From assembly GCA_023452965.1 (NCBI GenBank), contig JAEXUU010000413.1, positions 1 through 6,502 of the forward strand: a stretch of DNA of 6,502 nucleotides. The letters are read 5' to 3'. Made by a program: the position numbers and the translations under genes. Below the pieces are notes generated by a model. It was not told the DNA's origin, ran no database searches, and worked only from the letters and a program-made list of their open reading frames with translations. Shown piece after piece: positions 1-5,342 of the stretch; positions within the stretch are counted from its first letter, which is position 1; the number at the start of each line of letters is the position of its first letter. Origin of the DNA: Pseudomonadota bacterium (GTDB lineage: Bacteria > Pseudomonadota > Alphaproteobacteria > Rhizobiales > Beijerinckiaceae).

Positions 1-50
1 AAGGCCATGACCTCGCGCCAGGGGAAGGGAGCCGCCGCCGGCGCGCCTAT
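1..50 (-). CDS. Second GTA tail assembly chaperone (g10.1-like), N-terminal fragment
   Basis: Only the first codons are in the window; the gene continues past the left edge. Translating the minus strand from about position 44 gives A-P-A-A-A-P-F-P-W-R-E-V-M-A. The FPW-x-E-V-M stretch matches the start of the short phage tail assembly chaperone that follows g10 in alphaproteobacterial GTAs (family Phage_TAC_6, g10.1 in RcGTA). That family is thought to help assemble the tail tube around the tape measure protein. The frame is open back to a TGA at 81-83 but has no ATG, GTG or TTG before the conserved motif. The only start-like codon is ATA at 48-50, which overlaps the TAG stop of the preceding gene as ATAG. 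The first in-frame ATG (6-8) lies inside the conserved motif. The start is therefore unresolved and 50 is a working choice. Identity rests on one short motif plus position. Confidence 0.5.
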   Translation of the reverse strand, partial: MGAPAAAPFPWREVMA

Positions 51-400
51 GGCACCGGCGGCGACGGAGGGCGCGCCGGCTCACCTTCGCCGGCGGGAGC
101 AAAAGTCGCGTCGAGCAGGCCTATCGCAGCCGCGATGGCGCCGTTCAGCCCGCCGTCGAAGGCGAGCGCCGCCACCGCGTCCTCGGAGAGCGCGCCGCCG
201 CCTCCGCGCAGGCCAGCCCCGAGGATGCGGATGATGTCGCGGGACGACAGCTTGCCGGTGGCGAAGCGCTCGCCCAGGGCCGGAAGACTGTCGACCGAGA
301 ATGCATTCTCCAGCTCGGCGAGCGCACCCAGCGTCAGCCGCATGGGCAGCGCCCTGCCCTCGACCATCAGGGCGACCTCACCCCGGTAGCGATTGACCAT
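47..400 (-). CDS. GTA tail assembly chaperone (g10-like, Phage_TAC_11 / GTA-gp10 family)
   Basis: This 117-aa protein has the layout of RcGTA g10. An N-terminal beta-rich stretch (RYRGEVALMVEGRALPMRL, residues 4-22) leads into TLGALAELENAF, then a helical region with ERFATGKLSSRDI and AGLRGGG, and a proline-rich tail. The family is classed as a tail assembly chaperone that works with the tube and tape measure proteins in the cytoplasm during particle assembly. The ATG at 398-400 follows the tail tube gene's TGA by 11 bases. The SD GAGGAGG begins within that stop codon, so reinitiation or coupling is likely. The TAG stop is at 47-49 and overlaps the entry of the next chaperone frame. Identification is by recognised family pattern and by position directly after the tube gene. 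Confidence 0.88.
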   Translation of the reverse strand: MVNRYRGEVALMVEGRALPMRLTLGALAELENAFSVDSLPALGERFATGKLSSRDIIRILGAGLRGGGGALSEDAVAALAFDGGLNGAIAAAIGLLDATFAPAGEGEPARPPSPPVP

Positions 401-411
401 GCCGGGCCTCC

Positions 412-822
412 TCAGGCGAGCGTGAAGACGAGCTGACCGGCCGATTCCAGCGACAGCTCGAAAGTGACCTCGGCGGCATGGTCGCCGCGATATTCCAGCG
501 TCGAGATCTGGAACGAGCCGGTGATCACGCCGAAATCCGGCACGAACACCTGCCAGTCGCGGATCGTGCCGTCGAAGAAGATCTGCCGGACCAGCGCATC
601 CGAGGCCTCGTCCTTGAAGATGCCGGCGCCGCTGATGCTGGCCCGGCGCATGCCGGCCCCCGCCAGCAATTCACGCCAGCGCCCGGCCGACTCCGCATGG
701 GTGACGTCGACCGCCTCCGCATTGAAGGCGATCTGCCGGGCTCGCAGCCCGGCGACGGTGACGAAGCTGCCGCCTGCATCCGCCGCCTTGAGCAGCAGGT
801 CCTTGCCTTTCTGGGCCGGCAT
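412..822 (-). CDS. Major tail (tube) protein, TP901-1 / GTA g9 family
   Basis: A 136-aa protein of the phage major tail protein family (TP901-1-like; g9, the tail tube protein in RcGTA). It polymerises into the tube that conducts DNA. Recognisable stretches are the start AQKGKDLLLK, GSFVTVAGLRARQIAFNAE, VDVTHAESAGRWRELLAGAG (residues about 38-57, the strongest family signature), ISGAGIFKDEASD, DWQVFVPDFG and EVTFELSLESAG near the C-terminus. Length is normal for GTA g9 and the frame is intact. The ATG at 820-822 has the upstream purine-rich SD GGAAAGGA about 6-13 bases away. The gap to the preceding DUF3168 gene is 22 bases. Being one of the most abundant structural proteins, it is a good marker for particle production. 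Confidence 0.95.
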   Translation of the reverse strand: MPAQKGKDLLLKAADAGGSFVTVAGLRARQIAFNAEAVDVTHAESAGRWRELLAGAGMRRASISGAGIFKDEASDALVRQIFFDGTIRDWQVFVPDFGVITGSFQISTLEYRGDHAAEVTFELSLESAGQLVFTLA

Positions 823-844
823 CGGCTGTTCCTTTCCAGTGTTC

Positions 845-1255
845 TCAAAGGGTTTCGGTGACGGCGCGGAAGCGCAGCGTCACAGTCGGAAGCTGGCTCC
901 TGGCATCGCGGGCGAGCCGCGACGACAGCCAGGTCAGGTTGATCAGGCGGTGCCCGTCGAGCCCGAGCGGCGCGCCGTTCAGACTGGCGACGACAGCGGC
1001 GGCCGCCTCCAGAGCCTGACGTGCGGACGCGCTTTCGCCGGCCCAGACGACCAGGCCGAAGCGCTGCTCGCAGCCGGAATCGCTGCCGGTAGACCAGTCA
1101 TCGGCCTCGACCTCGCCCTGGACGAGATAGACGCCCTTCGCGGCGCGCGGCGGCTCCTCATGGAGGCGGCCTGCGCCGATCAGGGCGGTCAGGCCCGCAT
1201 CGGCGGCCAGATGTGCCTGGACGGCGCGGCGCAGGGAAAGAACCGCTCCGCTCAT
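845..1255 (-). CDS. DUF3168 tail terminator protein (GTA g8)
   Basis: A 136-aa member of the DUF3168 family, equivalent to g8, the tail terminator that caps the tube where it meets the head connector in RcGTA. Visible features are the N-terminal helix LSLRRAVQAHLAADAGLTALIG, the G-R-L-H-E-E-P-P segment (residues 29-36), GVYLVQGEVEADDWSTGS, the beta segment QRFGLVVWAGE and a helix ARQALEAAAAVVASL, ending in VTLRFRAVTETL. A longer reading frame extends upstream to 1453, but that part is out-of-frame translation of the stopper gene. The start at 1253-1255 is chosen because the protein aligns with the family from there, because ATG overlaps the upstream TGA as ATGA, and because GAGGAGG lies 7 bases before it. 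Translational coupling to the stopper gene is therefore likely. Confidence 0.9.
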   Translation of the reverse strand: MSGAVLSLRRAVQAHLAADAGLTALIGAGRLHEEPPRAAKGVYLVQGEVEADDWSTGSDSGCEQRFGLVVWAGESASARQALEAAAAVVASLNGAPLGLDGHRLINLTWLSSRLARDARSQLPTVTLRFRAVTETL

Positions 1256-1593
1256 GGACGAACCTCCTCGGCCAGGCAGACAAGGCGCCGCCGCGCACCA
1301 TCGGGGTCGGCGACGACACGGATCTCGAAGACCTGAGTGGCATCCCGCAGCCGCTGGCCGGCATCGACCCCCGCCCGCCAGCGCAGGCTGATGCGATGGC
1401 TGAGCGCCTGCTCGGGGCGTCCGGCGCGCCAGCGCTCCTCGCCGGACAGCCATTCGACCTGGGCCCAGACCGCTGCGACAAGGGCATAGCCTCGCGTCTC
1501 GCCGCCGATCCCGTCGGGCGTGCCGACCGGACGCTCGAGCAGCAGGCGGCGGCGCATCGTGCCGCCCGGGCTTCGCATCGACCTTTCACTCAT
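1252..1593 (-). CDS. Phage head-tail joining / stopper protein (GTA g7)
   Basis: A 113-aa protein of the phage head-tail joining family (Phage_H_T_join type; g7 stopper in RcGTA). It closes the head channel between adaptor and tail terminator. Typical features are R-R-R-L-L-L-E-R-P-V near the N-terminus, TPDGIGGETRGYALVAAVWAQVEWLSGEE (residues about 25-53) and the C-terminal beta segments HRISLRWRAGV, FEIRVVADPDG and RRLVCLAEEV. Three starts are possible: GTG at 1606-1608 (overlapping the adaptor stop as GTGA), ATG at 1591-1593 and ATG at 1576-1578. The middle one is preferred because GGAG sits at 1600-1603, six bases upstream. The GTG has only a weak GAAG. The C-terminus overlaps the next gene by ATGA. 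The family call is firm; the exact start is less sure. Confidence 0.85.
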   Translation of the reverse strand: MSERSMRSPGGTMRRRLLLERPVGTPDGIGGETRGYALVAAVWAQVEWLSGEERWRAGRPEQALSHRISLRWRAGVDAGQRLRDATQVFEIRVVADPDGARRRLVCLAEEVRP

Positions 1594-1604
1594 CGCCGAC
1601 TCCG

Positions 1605-2189
1605 TCACAGCTTCAGGCGGCGATAGGGTGCGAGCAGCGCCGCAATCTCGGCCGGCAGATGCGTAGCGTCGCGGCTGACAACGTCGCCGCGATGCTCGAA
1701 CCAGCGGCAGGCCAGCCGCAGCACCGCCTGGCGCAGAGGCGCCGGCACCAGATCGCGCGTCGTCCCGAAGCCGGCGACGACATCGATCTCGATCGCCGCC
1801 CGGTCGCGGCCCGGCACCGGCACGGTCCCGGCGACGGTGATGACAGGCGGGTCCGTGCCCTCGATCAGGGCAAGCGAGGCCTGCAGCACGACTTGCGCGC
1901 CGCCCGCAGCGTCATAGACCCGCGCTGCGATGATGCGACCGACCGGCGAAAGCGGCAGGCGCAGCTCCCCACAGATCGGCCAGCGGTCGAGGACGAGGCG
2001 CCAGCTCTGGTCGATCAACATCCGGCCCGAAGCTGCCTCGACCATCAGGCGGGCGGCCGTGATCAGCGTCCCGAGCAACTCGTCCTCGTCGGACGCCAGG
2101 AGCCGCAGGAAATCCTTGGCCTCCGCCAGCGAGACCGGCTCGATCGCCGGCGGCGCGATGGCGAGCGGCGTCATGGTGACCGAGATCAT
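1605..2189 (-). CDS. Head-tail connector / adaptor protein (phiE125 gp8-like, GTA g6)
   Basis: A 194-aa protein resembling the phiE125 gp8 / GTA g6 connector family, the adaptor ring that docks under the portal and links to the stopper. The N-terminal signature is IEPVSLAEAKDFLRLLASDEDELLGTLITAARLMVEAASGRML, a helical DNA-packaging-connector pattern. It is followed by QSWRLVLDRWP, PLSPVGRI and a beta-rich middle, then DLVPAPLRQAVLRLACRWFEHRG near the C-terminus. The ATG at 2187-2189 is preferred over an upstream in-frame ATG at 2249 because AAGGGAGAGG lies just before it and the family begins near here. In RcGTA this gene directly follows the capsid gene. Here the capsid stop is about 1.86 kb away, with two opposite-strand protease genes between. 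Its transcription must therefore cross antisense genes or start in the 72-bp gap at 2190-2261, where I see no convincing minus-strand promoter. Confidence 0.9.
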   Translation of the reverse strand: MISVTMTPLAIAPPAIEPVSLAEAKDFLRLLASDEDELLGTLITAARLMVEAASGRMLIDQSWRLVLDRWPICGELRLPLSPVGRIIAARVYDAAGGAQVVLQASLALIEGTDPPVITVAGTVPVPGRDRAAIEIDVVAGFGTTRDLVPAPLRQAVLRLACRWFEHRGDVVSRDATHLPAEIAALLAPYRRLKL

Positions 2190-2209
2190 GCCCTCTCCCT
2201 TTCCGGGGT

Positions 2210-2237
2210 TTGAACGGAGCGGCCGATGCGCTATCCA
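2210..2237 (+). promoter_or_regulatory. Weak candidate promoter for the protease pair
   Basis: TTGAAC at 2210-2215 and TATCCA at 2232-2237 are separated by 16 bases, a loose match to a housekeeping-sigma -35/-10 pair (4/6 and 3/6 matches). The position is right for a short leader ahead of the first protease gene. In a GC-rich alphaproteobacterium such matches are weak evidence; the main argument is that an opposite-strand gene needs a start site in this 72-bp gap. Confidence 0.22.
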
Positions 2238-2260
2238 GCGCCCTCCCAACAGGAGGGCGC
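2238..2260 (+). promoter_or_regulatory. Perfect 9-bp hairpin enclosing the SD of the first protease gene
   Basis: GCGCCCTCC at 2238-2246 and GGAGGGCGC at 2252-2260 are exact reverse complements separated by CAACA. The downstream arm holds most of the AGGAGG Shine-Dalgarno (2251-2256) of the protease gene starting at 2262, leaving only one base between stem and start codon. If the RNA folds this way the ribosome site is closed, so translation could depend on an opening factor, temperature or another RNA. The same DNA on the minus strand would give a hairpin about 50 bases before the adaptor gene, so RNA processing or stabilisation there is an alternative. No T-run follows on either strand, so a simple intrinsic terminator is unlikely. 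Confidence 0.55.
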
Positions 2261-2261
2261 C

Positions 2262-3041
2262 ATGCGCGGCGGCACAGCGAAATGGTTTGCCGGACTGGCG
2301 GCTGCGGCGTCGGCGCTGCTCACGCTGCCGGCCTCAGCGGTCGTCGGCGGACGAGATGGCGGGCCGGAGGCGGGCTCCACCCTGATGGTCCTCAACGCGC
2401 GCGGCGGCGTCTGCACCGGTATCGTGCTCTCGCGGCGCGCCATCCTGACCGCCGCGCATTGCGCCGATGGGCGCACCGATCTGCGCATCCATTGGCGAGA
2501 GGGCGGCGAGCCCGTCCTGATCGAACCGGCGGCGATCACGCTGCATCCGGAATTCAACGCGAAGGCCGTCGCGGCCAGGCAGCGCTCGATCGACCTCGCC
2601 CTGGTGCGCCTCGCAGCCCCGCTCCCGGCCCGCTTCTCAGCGGCCTCGCTGGTCGACGGACCGCTGCCGCGCGCCGGGACCGCGATCACACTCGCCGGCT
2701 ACGGCGTCTCGCGCGAGGGCGAGGCGAAGACCACCGGCATCTATCGCTCCGCCGCGCTCGCGACCGTCGAGCCCTATGGCCCGGGCCGGATCCTGATCTG
2801 GGCCGCCGACCCCGCCGGCGGCGGCAAGCGGCCGGCAGCCGGCGCCTGCCAGGGCGACTCCGGCGGCCCGATCCTCGATAGCGAGGGCGGCATCGTCGCC
2901 GTCACCAGCTGGTCGACCGGTCCAACTGGCAAGCAATGCGGCCTGCTCAGCCAGGGCGTTCTGGTCGCTCCGCAGCGCGGCTGGATCGACCGGACCCTGT
3001 CGGGTTGGGGCGAAAGCGTCGACTGGACAGCGAAACGCTAG
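2262..3041 (+). CDS. Exported trypsin-like (S1A) serine protease, first of tandem pair
   Basis: A 259-aa chymotrypsin-fold serine endopeptidase. Residues 1-26 form a Sec signal peptide: a basic start (MRGGTAK), a hydrophobic core and P-A-S-A before cleavage. The mature protein would begin VVGG, as in active trypsins. The triad is complete: His66 in LTAAHC, Asp111 in SIDLALVRL, Ser200 in CQGDSGGP. Asp199 is available for the salt bridge to the new N-terminus. Four cysteines (51, 67, 196, 226) fit the C42-C58 and C191-C220 disulfides. The primary-specificity position six residues before the serine is Gly194 rather than Asp, so classic Arg/Lys preference is not expected. The start at 2262 is chosen over 2226 because AGGAGG lies five bases upstream and the signal peptide begins there. 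It opposes the GTA genes on both sides and is followed after 109 bp by a paralogue. The substrate is unknown. Confidence 0.93.
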   Translation: MRGGTAKWFAGLAAAASALLTLPASAVVGGRDGGPEAGSTLMVLNARGGVCTGIVLSRRAILTAAHCADGRTDLRIHWREGGEPVLIEPAAITLHPEFNAKAVAARQRSIDLALVRLAAPLPARFSAASLVDGPLPRAGTAITLAGYGVSREGEAKTTGIYRSAALATVEPYGPGRILIWAADPAGGGKRPAAGACQGDSGGPILDSEGGIVAVTSWSTGPTGKQCGLLSQGVLVAPQRGWIDRTLSGWGESVDWTAKR

Positions 3042-3080
3042 GACGCAATGCGATTGACGGGATCAGGATTTCGCTTACCC

Positions 3081-3100
3081 CCGGCTCCGCCGGAGGCCGG
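3081..3100 (+). terminator. Imperfect GC hairpin after first protease gene (possible attenuator)
   Basis: CCGGCTCC at 3081-3088 can pair with GGA plus GCCGG at 3092-3100, leaving one bulged G and a three-base loop. It lies 40 bases after the first protease stop and 50 before the second protease start. No T-run follows, so Rho-independent termination is not well supported. It could be a weak attenuator, a 3'-end stabiliser or chance structure in GC-rich DNA. Confidence 0.22.
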
Positions 3101-3136
3101 CGCGACGAACGGGCACTGGACGGCGCCGCAGCAAAC

Positions 3137-3142
3137 CATAAA
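3137..3142 (+). promoter_or_regulatory. Candidate -10 element close to the second protease start
   Basis: CATAAA (4/6 match to TATAAT) lies eight bases before the ATG at 3151, in one of the few A-rich spots of the region. Transcription would start at or next to the ATG, giving a leaderless message, which would fit the lack of a clear SD before this gene. The only nearby -35-like sequence is CTGGAC (3116-3121), with a short 15-base spacer, so the call is weak. Confidence 0.2.
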
Positions 3143-3150
3143 GTGACGTC

Positions 3151-4026
3151 ATGGCCGCAACGACATCGACCGCAAACCTTTTCGGCCGCCCGCTGACGGC
3201 GGCGCTCGTGCTGCTTACGGCAGCGCTGCAGGCCGCCCCGGCCGAAGCAGTGGTGGGCGGCGTGAAGTCGCGCTCGGCCGATGGCGTGCGCGCCTCGACC
3301 CTGCGGATCGAGACCAGCCGCGGCGAGCTCTGCTCCGGCGCCGTGATCTCGACCGAGCTGATCCTGACCGCGGCGCATTGCCTGATGACCGGCGGCTCGG
3401 TCCGCGTCATCAGCCTGGACCGCCGTTTCCGCAGCCGCACCCACGCCGTCGCCGCCGTGCTGCCGCACCCGACCTTCGTGCCCGGCACGACGCCGCGCAC
3501 CCAGCCGGGTGCCGACCTCGCCTTGATTCGTGTCGCCACCCCGCTTCCGGCCGACATCGAGCCGCTGACGCTCGGCGGCGGCCTCTGGCAAGGCGAAACG
3601 GTGACCATGGCCGGTTTCGGCCTGGCCTCGGAGAACAACAAGCGCACCGCCCGAACCCTGCGCGAGGCGACGCTGGTCAACGCCGGCAACTACACCACCG
3701 CCAATACCGTCAAGGTCGCGGTCGACACCGAGAACCGCGGCGAGATCCCCGGCGCCGGCGCCTGCCGCGGCGATTCCGGCGGCCCGGTGTTGCGCGGCCC
3801 GCCGGGCTCGCGTGATCTCGTCGGCATCGTCTCCTGGTCGAGCGGGCCGCTCAGCTCGCGCGTCCGGCTGATCTGCGGCGGATTCACCGCGATCACCCCG
3901 ATCAGCGAGCACCGCGCCTGGATCAGCGAAGCCAGCGCCCGCCTGCTCAACTTCGGTGACGGGTCGCAGCAGGCTCGCGGCGAGGCGAGCCCGAGCGCCA
4001 GCTACAGCTGGTGGTTCGGCCGCTGA
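3151..4026 (+). CDS. Exported trypsin-like (S1A) serine protease, second of tandem pair
   Basis: A 291-aa S1A serine protease and diverged paralogue of the preceding gene. A signal peptide of about 33 residues (Arg13, hydrophobic stretch TAALVLLTAALQAAP, then A-E-A) precedes a predicted mature VVGG N-terminus. The triad is His76 (LTAAHC), Asp122 (GADLALIRV) and Ser209 (CRGDSGGP), with Asp208 as N-terminus acceptor. Cysteines 61, 77, 205 and 242 fit the two conserved disulfides. As in its neighbour, the specificity position is Gly (203), and the substrate strand reads SWSSG instead of SWGSG. It differs in a longer signal region, a longer insert before the catalytic Asp (VPGTTPRTQPG) and about 30 extra C-terminal residues, polar and Ser/Gly-rich, ending SYSWWFGR. 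The ATG at 3151 has no good SD. It ends 24 bp from the converging capsid gene. The substrate is unknown. Confidence 0.92.
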   Translation: MAATTSTANLFGRPLTAALVLLTAALQAAPAEAVVGGVKSRSADGVRASTLRIETSRGELCSGAVISTELILTAAHCLMTGGSVRVISLDRRFRSRTHAVAAVLPHPTFVPGTTPRTQPGADLALIRVATPLPADIEPLTLGGGLWQGETVTMAGFGLASENNKRTARTLREATLVNAGNYTTANTVKVAVDTENRGEIPGAGACRGDSGGPVLRGPPGSRDLVGIVSWSSGPLSSRVRLICGGFTAITPISEHRAWISEASARLLNFGDGSQQARGEASPSASYSWWFGR

Positions 4027-4050
4027 ACCAAGGTCCGGCGGCCTCTCACC

Positions 4051-5292
4051 TCAGGCGGAGAACTTCAACCCCTTGATCGCGGCGAAGTCCTGCACGCCGC
4101 CGCCGACACGCTTGGTCGTGTAGAACAGCACGTGCGGCTTGGCGGAATAGGGATCGCGCAGAATGCGCACCCCGGCCCGGTCGACGACGAGATAGCCGCG
4201 CCGGAAATCACCGAAGGCGATCGAGACCGAATCCGTCGCGATGTTCGGCATGTCCTCGGCCTCGACGACCGGGAAGCCGAGCAGGGTCGCCTGCGCGCCT
4301 GCCGCGGCCGGCGGCTGCCAGAGATACTGGCCGGTCGTGTCCTTGAACTTGCGCACAGCCGCCTGCGTCTTGCGGTTCATCAGGAAGCTGGCGTTCTGGC
4401 GGTAGCCGGCCTTCAGCGTATAGACGAGATCGACCAGGATGTCGGCCGGGTTCGAGGCGGCGAAAGCGCCGGCGACGCCGGTCTTCAGCGTGCCGATACT
4501 GCCCCAGCTCCAGCTGGCATCGGCCACAGTGGGATAGGCCAGGAAGCCCTTGGGCTTGTCGACGCCATCACCTGAAACGAAGGCTGCCCCCTCCTGCTCG
4601 GCGAAGGCGCTCTCGACCTCCTCGGCGATCCACTGGTCGATATCGACGATCGCGTCGTCGAGCAGGGTCTGGGTCGCCGCCGGCATGGCGTAAAGCTCCA
4701 TCGCCGGGAAAGAGAGTTCGGCCAGCGCCGGCGTGCCGGTCTGCGGACGCGCCGCCGTCTCCGCCACCCAGCCCGAGGCCGGGCCCGTGGTCGAGAACGC
4801 CTTCTTGTAGGTGCCGGAGGAAATAGTGCGCACCGTCGCCAGCGAACGGATCGGCGAGACTGCGGACAGGCGGCGCAGGATCTCGCTCTCGACGGTCGAG
4901 GGCGCGAGATAGCCGCCGTCGGGTCCCGACCCGGCGGACAACGCCTTGCCCTCGAGCTGCTTCAGCCCGGCCGCCTCGCCATGGCGGACATAAGAGGCGA
5001 AGGCCGCCTTGTGCTCGGCCACGGCCGGGTCGCGTTCCTCGCCCGCACCGAGCGCCGGGCGCCGGGCATCGAGCGCGAGCCGGTCGAGACGGCGGCGCGT
5101 CTCGTCGAGCGCGCCGTCGAGCCGCACCAGCTTTTCGCTGGTCAAGACGTCGCCGCCCATGCGGGTTTCGAGTTCGGCCAGGCGCTCATCATTGGCAGCG
5201 CGGTAGGCCTCCAGCGTGTAGCGCAAATCGTCATAGGCGAGCGCGATGTCGCCCGTCGCCTTGGTCTCGGGAGCCTGGTTCGACACGGTCAT
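4051..5292 (-). CDS. HK97-fold major capsid protein (GTA g5)
   Basis: A 413-aa phage major capsid protein of the HK97 family, g5 in GTAs, which forms the head shell. Residues about 15-75 are charged and helical (YDDLRYTLEAYRAANDERLAELETR; LDETRRRLDRLALD) and look like the coiled-coil scaffolding delta domain removed during maturation. The mature part probably begins before GGYLAP (126-131); cleavage somewhere in residues 100-122 is inferred. Other family landmarks are the GDGVDKPKGFL loop (241-251), ASFLMNRKTQAAVRKFKD (301-318), LLGFPVVEAEDMP (337-349) and the C-terminal VRILRDPYSAKPHVLFYTTKR segment. The ATG at 5290-5292 is preferred to the ATG 15 bases upstream because AGGAG lies five bases before it. 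The cutting enzyme is encoded 50 bp upstream. The next GTA gene is displaced by the protease pair. Confidence 0.96.
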   Translation of the reverse strand: MTVSNQAPETKATGDIALAYDDLRYTLEAYRAANDERLAELETRMGGDVLTSEKLVRLDGALDETRRRLDRLALDARRPALGAGEERDPAVAEHKAAFASYVRHGEAAGLKQLEGKALSAGSGPDGGYLAPSTVESEILRRLSAVSPIRSLATVRTISSGTYKKAFSTTGPASGWVAETAARPQTGTPALAELSFPAMELYAMPAATQTLLDDAIVDIDQWIAEEVESAFAEQEGAAFVSGDGVDKPKGFLAYPTVADASWSWGSIGTLKTGVAGAFAASNPADILVDLVYTLKAGYRQNASFLMNRKTQAAVRKFKDTTGQYLWQPPAAAGAQATLLGFPVVEAEDMPNIATDSVSIAFGDFRRGYLVVDRAGVRILRDPYSAKPHVLFYTTKRVGGGVQDFAAIKGLKFSA

Positions 5293-5342
5293 GGGTTCTC
5301 CTCGCATGGTTGGCCCTCGGAAATGAGCGGGTGGTTGCGGGT

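Noticed and set aside
47..110. Programmed -1 frameshift site joining g10 and g10.1
   Set aside because: No X-XXY-YYZ heptamer occurs in the zero frame between the -1-frame TGA (81-83) and the g10 TAG. Only a Pro CCT-to-CCC P-site slip is possible, which is not a classical site. Kept only as an option in the findings.
464..1336. Long plus-strand open frame (290 codons) opposite the tail genes
   Set aside because: It covers the well-recognised tail tube and DUF3168 genes on the other strand. Its translation is compositionally biased with no domain pattern, as expected for shadow frames in GC-rich DNA.
1256..1453. 5' extension of the DUF3168 gene
   Set aside because: The extra residues are out-of-frame translation of the stopper gene; the ATGA overlap and GAGGAGG support the start at 1255.
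3054..3080. Promoter with TTGACG -35 at 3054-3059
   Set aside because: The -35 matches well, but there is no acceptable -10 at 16-18 bases spacing.
2947..3912. Minus-strand open frame (321 codons) opposite the second protease, in GTA orientation
   Set aside because: It would fill the g5-g6 gap in the right direction, but the product is low-complexity Arg/Ala/Gly/Gln-rich with no recognisable motif. The opposite strand encodes a complete protease.
4018..4043. Bidirectional terminator between the converging protease and capsid genes
   Set aside because: The stem is only 6 bp with a 14-base loop, and no T-run lies on either side.
2190..4050. Transposon or site-specific integration ends around the protease cassette
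   Set aside because: I found no matching direct or inverted repeats between 2190-2261 and 4027-4050, and no recombinase gene in the cassette.
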